Origin: Planctomycetota bacterium
Lineage (GTDB): Bacteria; Planctomycetota; UBA1135; JACQFD01
Length of the DNA stretch: 39,619 nt
Assembly (NCBI GenBank): GCA_016792805.1
Contig: JAEUHX010000028.1
Span: 1 to 39,619, forward strand
Direction of reading: 5' to 3'
Positions 17,184 through 26,200 of the stretch are shown here, one piece after another; position 1 is the stretch's first letter; every line of letters starts with the position of its first letter. A model generated the notes under the pieces. The model was not told the DNA's origin. It worked only from the letters and a program-made list of their open reading frames with translations, and did not search any database. Made by a program: the position numbers and the translations under genes.

Positions 17184-18617
17184 TTACATCTGGATCACGG
17201 CGGTCAACCCGGACGATGTGCTGAGTCCGAAGGGCGAGCCCGTCGAGCAGCCGATCCACGCCCAGAGCGCCTGGGCCACGAAGACGGTGCCGACGCTCGC
17301 CGGGATGAGTGGAATTGCGAAGGGCGTTTGCCCGACGCCCTGCGGCGAGCTCACCATGTCGAGGAACTCGAAGTGTGTCGACGCAAGCAGGTCGACGTGA
17401 AAGATGACTCCGAGGAAAAGTGGGTCGCTGCCGAGCACGTCTTCGGCGTTCCCCACGATTGCGAGCCCAAGCGACGACGGCGGCGCGTTGCTGCACAAAT
17501 AGCGCAGGTCAGGTGTGCCGACCTTCGGCGTCATGCTCATGGCGAGAAGCTGCGGGCCTGCGCAGCCGGGCGTGCCGAACCCAAACCCACTGACTCCGGC
17601 GAGCGGCCCGCCGATCTCGACGAGGTGCGTCACCTCTGCGAAGCCGCCGCCTGCGGAGACGCCCGTCGAGAAGAGCGTCCCGGGGCCGGTTGTTCCCGGC
17701 TCAAAGATCCGCAGGCGATTGTTGAGCGTATCGAGAATCACGACCTTGTCGAGGAGCGTGCTATAGGCGCCGGCGTCGCACGAGGAGGCGCCCGTGTAGC
17801 CGCCGACGACGGCATAGGCCGCATAATTGAGTGTCACCGGGTCAAGCACGATCGCCCGCTCGACCGTATTGTTTGTATTGTCGTCGAGTGTGAGATAAAG
17901 GAACCCCGACGGGCCGTGGGTGATCTCTTCCGGATCGAATGTCGCTGTCGCCGCGCCGCCGGTTCCCACGCAGAGCGAGACGCTCGTCTCGGGCGCCGAT
18001 TGGTGCGTTCCTGCGGCGTCGAGCGGGATCTTTCTCACGACTCCATAGGTTCCGCCGGGAGAGCAGGCCGTCGAGCCGCTCGTGGACAGCACAAAAAGCG
18101 ACTGCGTCTGGGGATCGTAATGTGCTGATTCCGCGGTGCTCATCGGAATGGTTCCGGTGCCAGCGAAGTTCACAACGGGAACTAAGATGCCGGACGCATT
18201 GACGACGCGCAGCGTCGAGCCGAGTGTGCTCGGCGCGAGATAGATGCGGCCGTCTCCTGCGGGCGCGACGATCTTCCAGGTTGTGCCGGTCGTCGACGGA
18301 ATGGTCGAAATGGTCCCCGCGGCGTCGAATAGCAGCAAGGTCGTCGTCGTCGGAAGGCCGGGTGCGGTCGCGGCCACGACGAGGCGCTGTCGCCATGAGT
18401 CGTAGGCGGCGGCAAGCGGAGTCGATGCCAATGTTGCGATTTGTTGCGTGGCTCCGCTAAAAGTATCGACTCGCAGGAGGCCGCGAATCGATCCGCCGCC
18501 GGGCGCCGGCAGCGCATCGCTAGCAATATACAAATCTCCCTGTCGAAATTCCGATTGGGCAGTCGCCAGCGGCAGCGACCCTCCCAGGAGGACCAGGCTC
18601 AGCAAGAAGCGGCGCAT
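17184..18617 (-). CDS. Secreted protein with beta-propeller-like body and planctomycete-type C-terminal module
   Basis: A 477-residue exported protein. The signal peptide is M-R-R-F-L-L-S-L-V-L-L-G-G-S-L-P-L-A-T-A-Q, cleaved after A-T-A. Residues about 28-330 are rich in Thr, Ser and Gly with repeated strands such as G-D-L-Y-I-A-S-D, G-R-I-Y-L-A-P-S and G-F-L-Y-L-T-L-D-D, like blades of a propeller or NHL-type fold. The last 135 residues form a separate module that starts G-F-G-T-P-G-C-A-G-P-Q-L-L and ends with an aromatic V-A-Q-A-L-W-A-W-I and G-L-S-T-S-S-G-L. This tail resembles modules on many secreted planctomycete proteins. Function is unknown; the body may bind a surface ligand. It lies 76 bp downstream of the methyltransferase gene and may share its transcript. 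It is convergent with the cupin gene. Confidence 0.8.
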   Translation of the reverse strand: MRRFLLSLVLLGGSLPLATAQSEFRQGDLYIASDALPAPGGGSIRGLLRVDTFSGATQQIATLASTPLAAAYDSWRQRLVVAATAPGLPTTTTLLLFDAAGTISTIPSTTGTTWKIVAPAGDGRIYLAPSTLGSTLRVVNASGILVPVVNFAGTGTIPMSTAESAHYDPQTQSLFVLSTSGSTACSPGGTYGVVRKIPLDAAGTHQSAPETSVSLCVGTGGAATATFDPEEITHGPSGFLYLTLDDNTNNTVERAIVLDPVTLNYAAYAVVGGYTGASSCDAGAYSTLLDKVVILDTLNNRLRIFEPGTTGPGTLFSTGVSAGGGFAEVTHLVEIGGPLAGVSGFGFGTPGCAGPQLLAMSMTPKVGTPDLRYLCSNAPPSSLGLAIVGNAEDVLGSDPLFLGVIFHVDLLASTHFEFLDMVSSPQGVGQTPFAIPLIPASVGTVFVAQALWAWIGCSTGSPFGLSTSSGLTAVIQM

Positions 18618-18693
18618 GGAAGAGAACCGGGGAGGAGGCGCTCCTCGGCGAAGCAGTCGATGCGGTCAGCCCGCGCCGGGGCCGGCGTCGGGA

Positions 18694-19320
18694 TCAGTGC
18701 TGCATTGTGGGGAGGAACCGCCCAGTTCGAGCGCAATAGTTGCGATAGGCCTCGCCATGGATCTCGAGCTGGCGCGCCTCCTCGCGGCGCGCCCAGCGCG
18801 TGAGCACGAAGACGCCGCCGACGAAGATCGCAAGCGAGAGCAGATTGGGGAGGAGCAGGACGAGGCCGGCGAGCCAGGCGAGGAAGCCCGCGTAGATCGG
18901 ATGGCGGATGCGGCTGTAGACGCCGGTCGTGACAAGCTCCGTGCGCTCGGCGGGGATTCCGATGCGCCAGGATCGTCCCATCGCCGACTGGCAGTAGAAG
19001 GTGAAGCCGGCGCCGCCCACGATCAGCAGAAGGGAGGCGCCGAAGAGGGCTGGAACCTCCAGTGCGCGCATCGGGAGCCACCAGCGATAGAGCTGCGGGA
19101 AGAGCCAGCGCGTGGCGCAATCGAGGCCGGCGGCGGCCATGAGCGACAGAAAGAGCCCATAGACGCGCCGTTCCGACGCATCGCGGGGGGGAGCGACGGG
19201 GCGACGGCCGTGTCGCCACGCGAAGAGGGCGCTTCGCACCGCGGAAAGGAGCGCTTTGGTGCAGACAAAGGCCACGATTCCGGCGCGGATCCAGCACTCC
19301 TCGACAGGGGTCGACCACAC
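18694..19320 (-). CDS. Integral membrane methyltransferase of the ICMT/PEMT type
   Basis: A polytopic membrane protein of about 208 residues. The C-terminal part holds the methyltransferase signature: T-T-G-V-Y-S-R-I-R-H-P-I-Y-A-G-F, then E-E-A-R-Q-L-E-I-H-G-E-A-Y-R-N-Y and R-T-G-R-F-L-P. This matches isoprenylcysteine carboxyl methyltransferases, phospholipid N-methyltransferases and related bacterial proteins, which use S-adenosylmethionine at the membrane. Four hydrophobic segments are seen. The frame is open well upstream, but the extra N-terminus is Arg/Ser-rich and lies opposite the dGTPase gene, so I placed the start at the GTG at 19320; an internal start is possible. Substrate is unknown. 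The gene diverges from the dGTPase-like gene. Confidence 0.8.
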   Translation of the reverse strand: MWSTPVEECWIRAGIVAFVCTKALLSAVRSALFAWRHGRRPVAPPRDASERRVYGLFLSLMAAAGLDCATRWLFPQLYRWWLPMRALEVPALFGASLLLIVGGAGFTFYCQSAMGRSWRIGIPAERTELVTTGVYSRIRHPIYAGFLAWLAGLVLLLPNLLSLAIFVGGVFVLTRWARREEARQLEIHGEAYRNYCARTGRFLPTMQH

Positions 19321-19406
19321 GGCGCCGTTATACGGCGCGGGGCGGCTGCTCCCACCGGCGGGCTTCGGACGTGGCCGATGGCCGGAGTGCGAATCACACT
19401 TTCGGC

Positions 19407-20543
19407 ATGCCTGCGATTCGCGAAGAGAAAGAGGAGCGCGAGCTCCTCGACCTCGCGCCCTACGCGGTGAAGAGCCGCGATTCGAAGGGGCGCCGCCATG
19501 CGGAGTCGCCCGATCCGTTTCGCACCTGCTTCGAGCGCGATCGCGATCGTGTGATCCATTGCGCTGCGTTTCGGCGGCTTGAGGCAAAGACCCAGGTGGT
19601 CGTGCTCCCCGAGAGCGACTACCCGCGGACGCGCCTGACGCACACACTGGAGGTCGGGCAGGTGGCGCGGTCGATCGCGACGGCGCTGCGGCTCAATGAA
19701 CATTTCGTGGAGGTTCTTGCCTTGGCCCACGACCTCGGCCACCCGCCGTTTGGGCACGCGGGAGAGGATGTGTTGAAACGCAAGATGGCTGCCCACGGCG
19801 GATTTGCACATAACCGCCAGGGGCTGCGAATTGTGGACGTGCTCGAGAAGCGGCACCCGGCCTACGACGGCTTGAACTTGAGCTTCGAGACGCGCGAATC
19901 GCTGCTCAAGCATGAAGCGCAGGATGTGCCGGAGCGGGCCGAGTTCGGCGTGCGCCGGCAGGCTTTTCTCGAAGCGCAGGTCGTGGACCTCGCCGACTCG
20001 ACGGCCTACGACCACCACGACCTTGACGATGGGCTGCGCGAAGGAGCGTTCGCCGAGTCGGATTTGGAAAAGCTTACTCTTTGGCGGCGTGCCCGCGCCG
20101 CGGCAGACAAGGAGACGCCGGGGCTCTCAGGAAAGATGAGGATTCGGCGGACGACGAACGCACTGATCGGGATCCTGATTGGTGACATCACGCTCACTTC
20201 GGCGGCGCATCTCAAGGAGGCTGGGTTCCGCTCGGCTGATGAGGCGCGGCAGGCGCCGTCGCCGACGATCGGGCACTCGCAGGAGATCGCAGCCGAAGTC
20301 GCTGAGCTGGAGGATTTTCTGTTTCGATCGTTCTACCGGCATTGGCGCATCAATCGCGCCACGTCGCGAGCGAAGCGCATGGTGGGCGAGCTCTTCGATG
20401 CGTTCACCGCGAATACCACTCTTCTTCCTCCGGAGTTTCAGGCGCGCTGCGAGGTCGACGGTGCGCCGCGCGCTGTGTGTGACTACATCGCGGGAATGAC
20501 GGATCGCTACTGCCGCGATGAGCATCGGAGCGTGCTTGGGTAG
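19407..20543 (+). CDS. Deoxyguanosinetriphosphate triphosphohydrolase-like protein
   Basis: A 378-residue cytoplasmic HD-domain phosphohydrolase. The N-terminus reads L-A-P-Y-A-V-K-S-R-D-S-K-G-R, then D-R-D-R-V-I-H-C-A-A-F-R-R-L and T-Q-V-V, as in type-2 dGTPase-like proteins. The metal site follows as R-L-T-H-T-L-E-V and A-L-A-H-D-L-G-H-P-P-F-G-H. Such enzymes cut dNTPs to deoxynucleoside and triphosphate, adjusting the dNTP pool. They sometimes limit phage, but nothing here points to defence. The ATG at 19407 is preferred because the family homology starts there (M-P-A-I-R-E-E); an in-frame GTG at 19371 would add twelve residues. No Shine-Dalgarno is clear at either. Confidence 0.9.
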   Translation: MPAIREEKEERELLDLAPYAVKSRDSKGRRHAESPDPFRTCFERDRDRVIHCAAFRRLEAKTQVVVLPESDYPRTRLTHTLEVGQVARSIATALRLNEHFVEVLALAHDLGHPPFGHAGEDVLKRKMAAHGGFAHNRQGLRIVDVLEKRHPAYDGLNLSFETRESLLKHEAQDVPERAEFGVRRQAFLEAQVVDLADSTAYDHHDLDDGLREGAFAESDLEKLTLWRRARAAADKETPGLSGKMRIRRTTNALIGILIGDITLTSAAHLKEAGFRSADEARQAPSPTIGHSQEIAAEVAELEDFLFRSFYRHWRINRATSRAKRMVGELFDAFTANTTLLPPEFQARCEVDGAPRAVCDYIAGMTDRYCRDEHRSVLG

Positions 20544-20666
20544 ACGCGGCGCGCGATGCGGCGCATGTCGAAGCCCGCACGCCTTCGTTCCACGCCTCGC
20601 GGCGCGGGCCGGTCGGCGAGTGTGAAGCGCCGGGCGGTCCCCGGCGTTCGGAAGCTTACCCCAAGC

Positions 20667-20687
20667 CTCGGCGGGTCGCCCGCCGAG
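20667..20687 (+). terminator. GC-rich hairpin, possible 3'-end structure of the dGTPase-like gene
   Basis: CTCGGCGGG-TCG-CCCGCCGAG is a perfect 9-bp stem with a 3-nt loop, 123 bp after the stop codon. No T-run follows it, so it is not a classical Rho-independent terminator. It sits at the centre of a wider imperfect palindrome (20586-20735). Confidence 0.4.
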
Positions 20688-20930
20688 CGGGCGGCAGGGC
20701 AATGTCGCGCCGTGAGCGCGAGGCGAACGATCGAGCCCGTCAGAACCTAGGACCATGAGGCCGCGTCGGACTGTCCGGCGCCTCGCAGGCGTCGCGATGG
20801 AACTCCCATGACTCAAGAACCCCGCGAGCGCAACCTCTCGAATGGTGAGAATTAAGTCGGATGCGGCGATTCAGGCTCCCGACGGCGGTCTCGGAAGGCG
20901 ATCCTGTGATCTCGGACGACAAATTACATA

Positions 20931-21077
20931 TCAAAGATGTTCCATATCGGCAGCCGCCCAGAATGCGACCGCATTCATCGGCTCCGACCCGAGCGAGATT
21001 CCATAAGGAGTGTCCTCGACCGGCTCAAGAGGCTTCCCGCTCGGCACATCGATGAGCGTGAACTCGACTTCCGAGGT
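20931..21077 (-). pseudogene. Possible decayed coding fragment
   Basis: On the minus strand, 48 codons between two in-frame stops read like real protein (V-E-F-T-L-I-D-V-P-S-G-K-P-L-E-P-V-E and P-Y-G-I-S-L-G-S-E-P-M-N-A-V-A-F-W). No sensible start precedes it and I do not recognise the family. It could be a remnant of a lost gene or chance. Confidence 0.22.
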
Positions 21078-21289
21078 CTACCAGAAGCGCTGAATCGCTA
21101 GAGTCGTGTTTTGTTGAGTTTGCGAGAAGCGGCGCTTCACTGCAGTCGATGTGTAATTCAGCGAGACACTCAGCTCGCAGCTGAGGAGGCGGCACACTGG
21201 AGGCGGTTTGTGGGTCGCAGGTGCCGTGCTTATAGTGATTACTTCTCGAGTTCGTCCGGAGGGCCCAAGCGGATGATACTGCCGCGATG

Positions 21290-21662
21290 GCTACTTCAGC
21301 CTACTCGTCATCCGCGCGCGCATGCGCGCGCGAGTCGGCGCGGGCGGTGCCCGCGCCCTACGAAACAAAATGTGTCGCCTCTCGCGCGCGAGCGCGAAAT
21401 CCCGCGACAGCACAAATTGAGAGACTGCTTCGAGCGGGGTGTGGGTCGGTCTTGGCGCGGCGAGTTCCGCAGCCGGGAGGCGATGGCGCGCGCAGAGTCC
21501 GATCGGCCGCAAAGCGTACACATGTCAAGTCGATACGTAGGGTCGGCGCACGCGCCGACCCATGGCGCGGGGCTTGCCCCGCGCGATGAGGCATCGTTTG
21601 CGGCCTTCTTCATCCGCGCGCGCACGCGCGCGCGAGTCGGCGCGGGCAACGCCCACGCCCCA
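21290..21662 (-). repeat. Inverted family 1 palindromic repeats (two units)
   Basis: Read on the minus strand, this is the same ordered set of modules as at 4461-5040. The unit at 21662-21539 has GTGGGCGTTGCCCGCG, a GC-alternating GCGCGCGCGTGCGCGCGC stem, CGCGGGGCAAGCCCCGCG and GTCGGCGCGTGCGCCGAC. A linker containing CTGCGGAACTCGCCGCGCC and CCAAGACCGACCCACACC follows. A second partial unit (21358-21290) has GCGCGGGCACCGCCCGCGCC and GCGCGCGCATGCGCGCGC. The linker is shared with 39177-39212. The alternating purine-pyrimidine stems could adopt Z-DNA. In this orientation the repeats follow the toroid-protein gene, which ends at 21829. Confidence 0.85.
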
Positions 21663-21828
21663 CGGCATCATCTAAGGGTTCGAACTTGCCCACGCCCCGT
21701 TCTTAGCATTCGAATCGATGATTCCCTTCAGAAGCGTTTGAAAGGACTTCAACGATTGCCATGTATTTATGGCATCGATCCCAGCGCAGCCAGAGACCAC
21801 ACAAATTCGAGCGGCTCGCGCACGGCGA

Positions 21829-23241
21829 CTACCGAATCGACGGAGTAATCACTCCCGGCATTGTGGCTTTGCGCAGGAAGAGGAGCGCGAAAGAGGTGGT
21901 CACCACGTCGGGGGCGCCCATCGCCACCGATTCGCCGAGGTCGGACGGCCACGCGCCGTTGCCGAGCTGGCGGCGCAGGAGGATCTCGGCGCCCTCGCGA
22001 TACCAATCATGGCCGGCGATCCAGCGCTCGCCGAGGAGCGCGCCAACGCGCTCGATGGAGTAAAGGTAATAAAACGGGAAGCCGCCGCCCGGGTCGGTCT
22101 CGAGATTCCAGTGGGCAGCGAGCCAGCCGAGGCCGTCGCGGATGCCGGCATCGATCTTCGCGGTCGACGCGCGAAACGCATCGCGGATGGCCGCGACGTT
22201 TTTCTTGTCGAGCGCTCGCGAGAGTTCGTCACGCGCGATCTGTAGCGAAGCGATCCCGATCGATGTGTGAGTTCCCGAGGCGCCAAACGTGAATCCCGCA
22301 ACCGGCACGCGATCCATGCGCCCGGGCTTCGCCAGCTTGCCGCTCGGCGACCCGCCGCCCTTCGCGAACGAGTATCCCCATGAGCGCGCCTGTGCGCGCA
22401 CGCCCAGCACCTCCAGCAGCTTGCTCGGTGCGCCCGGCGGAGGCGGCTTTGGGATGTCGAAGGCCACCTCCGGCCCGTCGTCATCCTGATATTTCAAGAA
22501 GTACTCGAGCGTTTCATGCCACACGGCCGGCTCGATCACCGCGCCACATCGGTTCGCCGCCCGCAGCCCCAATAGTGCAAACTGCGTATTGCTGACATCG
22601 CCGACGCCCGGGTTCTTCTCGTAGCTCCAAAGCCCCTTAAACCGGTGTTGGAGGAGTTCGGCCGTCGTCTCCTCGATCCAGAGCTCCTCGGCATTGGTAA
22701 GCTTCCGAGGATAACTGTAACGGGCGCGCTGGTCCGCAGGCATCGCCGCCAGGCGGCTTCGTTCCCAGCGCGGCGACGACTTTGCATCGAGCGCGAGCAG
22801 CAGCAGCGAGAGCGCGTAGGTCTGCGGATAGGGGTTCTCCTTCACATATCCGATGCCGCGCTCAATCGCTGCCGCGATCTCGGCCCCGCGCGGCGGCGGC
22901 GCGGGCTTCGCGCCGCGGGGCTTGGCCGACTTCGCGTCCGGCGGGGGCGGCGGCGCCAGCTCCTCAGCCGTCGACGCGAGCGCATAGAGCGCGAGCTCGG
23001 TGTAGCCGATGCGTGCGCCGCGCTCCTCGTTCTGCCACGAACCGCGTTTCCCCTGCGATTCCAACAGATAGCGCTCGCCTCTTTCGATCGCTCCATTGAT
23101 CTTCGCAATCATCGCCGCGTCGTTCTCCACCGGCGGCGAGAGGAATCGATCCTGCGCCTTGGCGCCCTGAGGCGCCTGCGGGAGGAGGGCGAGGAGGAAG
23201 GGGAGGGCGATGTTCACAGCCGAGACGAGCCGAATCCGCAC
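21829..23241 (-). CDS. Secreted alpha/alpha-toroid protein (squalene-cyclase/prenyltransferase-like)
   Basis: A 470-residue exported protein. The signal peptide (A-L-P-F-L-L-A-L-L-P-Q-A-P-Q-G-A-K-A-Q) is followed by helical repeats of the terpenoid-cyclase/prenyltransferase toroid type: A-I-E-R-G-E-R-Y-L-L-E-S-Q, G-S-W-Q-N-E, Y-T-E-L-A-L-Y-A-L, N-T-Q-F-A-L-L-G-L-R-A-A, and Q-L-G-N-G-A-W then V-V-T-T-S-F-A-L-L-F-L. No D-x-D-D cyclase motif is visible, so it is probably not an active squalene-hopene cyclase. Such toroid proteins are plentiful in planctomycetes with no known role. An internal Pro/Ala/Lys-rich loop (about residues 97-118) looks disordered. The start is a GTG at 23241 with GGCGGAG just upstream. 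It follows the 1072-residue protein by 43 bp and is probably co-transcribed. Confidence 0.85.
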   Translation of the reverse strand: MRIRLVSAVNIALPFLLALLPQAPQGAKAQDRFLSPPVENDAAMIAKINGAIERGERYLLESQGKRGSWQNEERGARIGYTELALYALASTAEELAPPPPPDAKSAKPRGAKPAPPPRGAEIAAAIERGIGYVKENPYPQTYALSLLLLALDAKSSPRWERSRLAAMPADQRARYSYPRKLTNAEELWIEETTAELLQHRFKGLWSYEKNPGVGDVSNTQFALLGLRAANRCGAVIEPAVWHETLEYFLKYQDDDGPEVAFDIPKPPPPGAPSKLLEVLGVRAQARSWGYSFAKGGGSPSGKLAKPGRMDRVPVAGFTFGASGTHTSIGIASLQIARDELSRALDKKNVAAIRDAFRASTAKIDAGIRDGLGWLAAHWNLETDPGGGFPFYYLYSIERVGALLGERWIAGHDWYREGAEILLRRQLGNGAWPSDLGESVAMGAPDVVTTSFALLFLRKATMPGVITPSIR

Positions 23242-23284
23242 GCTCCGCCGGCAACGGTACTCCTCGCCCCGAGGTTTCCGCGCG

Positions 23285-26200
23285 TTACTTCTCTTTCGAA
23301 ACCGAGGTCGTGGTCGTCTCGCCGCCTTTCACGACCGTCTTTTGGTGTCCGCCGCCCTCGAGCTGGATGCTCGCCTCCCCCTCGGCCACGCCCTCGACGC
23401 GGAGCATCCCATCGGCGCCCGAGGCCGATCGATGGATTGCGCCGGAGGACGTGGTGATCTCAACGCCGAGGTAGGGGGCGGGGTTGCCGTCTAGGCCGAG
23501 GACGCTCACCACCATGTTGCCGACGCGCTTCATCTCGATGACGTGCGTCGCGTTGTCTTCCTTGCCGAGCGTGAGCGGAACTTCCGTCTCCTCGAACTGC
23601 GAGTGCTCAAATGTGACTGTGTACTTCGAGTTGCCCAAGGAGCCGATGTACGCCTCGCCTTGGCCGTCGGTGAAGCGCTCCTCGACGATGTTCATCTCTT
23701 CATCCCAGACCACCACGCGGACGCCCGACACGGGGCGCTTCGACGGGTCGAGCGCACGGACGAGAATCGTCGACTGCGCCAGCATCTCGATGTCGCACTC
23801 GGTAAAGCCCGACGGCAGCAGCTCGATCTCCTTTTGTTGCGCCGGCGCATATCCCGGCGCATGGGCGCTGATCGAGACGCGATCACAATTCAGCCCGAGC
23901 ATTGTGAACTGGCCATCAGGACCGGCCATCACCACACATCGGCGGCCTGTTGCGTCGCGCACATAGACGCGGGCTCCGGCCACCGGCTTGCGCGTATCGG
24001 GCGACGTCACGGTGCCGCGAATCGCCGCGCGCCCGACCTCGAGGTCGAGGTGCATCTCCTCGCGAGCCGTGAGGTGGAGCTCGTACGCTGCGCGGACGGC
24101 AGTGCCTTCCAGCGAGCGAAGCTCGAGCATGTATCTTCCGGTCTCGGGCACGTCGAGGACGTAGGCGCCGTCGAACGACGTCTGGGCGGAGCCGCACTCG
24201 CGGCGAACTTCACCCAGCGAGAAGAGCATCACTTCGAATGCTTGCGACGGTGCGGCGCCCGCATAGAACACTTTTCCGCGGACGCGCCCGAACGTGCTGC
24301 CGTCGATTTGTATTTGTGTCGTCTTGCGCGGCTCGATCACAACCTCCGTCGAGGTGCGGCGAAGAGCGCCGGCTCGCTGGCACTCGGCCGGATCGACCAC
24401 GTCAACCCCGTAGGTGCCGGCGGCGATGCCGCGGATCTCGAAGCGACCTTCCGAATCAGTGACCGCCGAGGGCGCAGCTCCCGAGATCGTCACATTTCCG
24501 GAGAAGCTCACAACGGCCCCTGCTGTCGGCACACCCTTCGAATTTCTTACAATTCCGACGGCGTCGCCGCCGTCGTCAATGCTGAGAGTGCCGAGGTTGC
24601 GCTCGCCCATCGCCTTCGTGTGCTGCGCCACCTCGACGATGCGGGGCGCCATCCCGTCGATGCGAACGATGAGGCGCGTTGTCTCCACGGGCACACGGTC
24701 GAATCGGAACGCTCCGTTCGCGTCCGTCGTCGAAGGCGTGCCGAGGTCGCCGCGCACGCGGCCGCTTGCGCGGGAGTTCTCGGCGAGCGACACCGAAGCT
24801 TGGGCGATTGGCTTGCCTTGCGCATCCACAATTCGGCCGGCCCAGCGCTCGCCGGCGGAAAGTACGACCGTCACCGGATCCATGCCGACCACGAGCCCGA
24901 TCGGCGGCGAGACGGCCGGTGCGAGTTCGGGCGACTGTGCGAGCAGAGTGACCACTCCCGGCGTCAGCTCCGAAATGGTGAACTCACCATTCTCGTCAGC
25001 GGTGACTTGTGTATTCTCCATGATGAGGTCGCGATCGTTCTCGCGGCGCAACATCACTTGTCCGGGCACGCCGACTCCCGACTCGTTGACCAGCCGTCCC
25101 TTCAGCGTCACTGCGGGGAGAAGCATCAGCTCCGCGGTGCCCGTCGGCGTCACCTGCGGAAGCGTCCCGAGCACGAATCCGTCGGCGTCGGCCATCACCC
25201 GATAGCTGAGTCCTGCGCCCACGCCGGAGATCGTCGCAAGGCCGTCCGGTCGCGTCTGCGCGCCGCCAACGAAGGAGCGGTCGCGCAATCCATAGGCCTC
25301 AACCACGGCCCCCGCGATCGGCGCCTTGTCCGGGCCGACGATCCGCACGCGCAGCAGATCGCCGCGCTCAAGCACGAAGGTCTCGAAGCGCGACTCGTGA
25401 GCTTCGAGCGGGTCGAGGTCGTAGACGCGCGTCGCAAATCCGTTCGCGAGGACCTTCACCATGAGGGAGTGGCCACCCGCGAGAACATTGGGAATCTCGA
25501 AGCGACCCTCCGCATCCGTGAATCCGTCGCCGCTCTCTTGGAGTTCGCCCGTCGAAACCGACCGGGCGACGGCGATTCCTGCATTCGCAATCGGCTTCAT
25601 CTCGCCGTCGCGCACGACGCCCCGGAGCGTGGCTCCGGTCAGCATCGTCAACTCGAGGGGCGATGAATCCGGCGTCACCGGAATCTGCTTCGCCGTGGCG
25701 TAGTCCGGATGAATCGCGAAAACCACAAAAGGACCAGAGTTCAAGCCTGTTATCTCAAACTCGCCTGTGGCTGTGCTCACCGCCTCGCGCCGGAAGGCGC
25801 GCGCCAGGAAGCGGTCGGCGAGCGGGATCGACGAATCGATCCGCTCCGTGCGTGGCAGAACCGCCGCGATCAGCGCGAGCGGAATCGGCTGCTTCGCCGA
25901 ATCCACCACTTTTCCGCGGACGACCTTCGCCGGCTCCGCCTCGATTCGAAGATCGGCGCCGCCGCTCGTCGCCGTCAGAGCCACGGGAGCAATATTCTGT
26001 CCCATGGCCAAGACCACATATTCACCGGCGTCACGAAGCTGCAGGTCGAATCGGCCCGTGGGCTCGACTTCTGCAACCGTGCATGCCCCGAGCAGCTCAG
26101 CCGCCTTCGGGCAGCTCGGCTCCTCGAGAAGTGCTAGCCGCGAGTCGCCTGCGGGGATTCCATACACTTTTCCGCCAGTGACCTCGACGCCATTCTTGCA

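Larger units (their letters stand above)
20544..21289. other. Non-coding stretch downstream of the dGTPase-like gene
   Basis: About 750 bp without a convincing gene. 20586-20735 is a large imperfect palindrome, with GCCTCGCGGCGCG on the left matching the complement of CGCGCCGTGAGCGCGAGGC on the right, and a perfect 9-bp hairpin in its middle (20667-20687). 20931-21077 on the minus strand holds a possible decayed coding fragment. I see nothing recognisable in the rest. Confidence 0.5.

Noticed and set aside
19407..20543. Anti-phage dGTPase defence gene
   Set aside because: Some dGTPases protect against phage, but the neighbours are a membrane methyltransferase and repeats, with no other defence genes; a housekeeping role is more likely.
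21670..21700. tRNA-like T-arm (GGGTTCGAAC)
   Set aside because: The bases beside the loop do not form a T stem, and no acceptor stem, D arm or anticodon arm can be drawn.
23543..25666. 707-codon plus-strand frame inside the ten-module protein gene
   Set aside because: The product is Arg/His-rich without any domain. The minus strand encodes repeated beta-sandwich modules over the same span.
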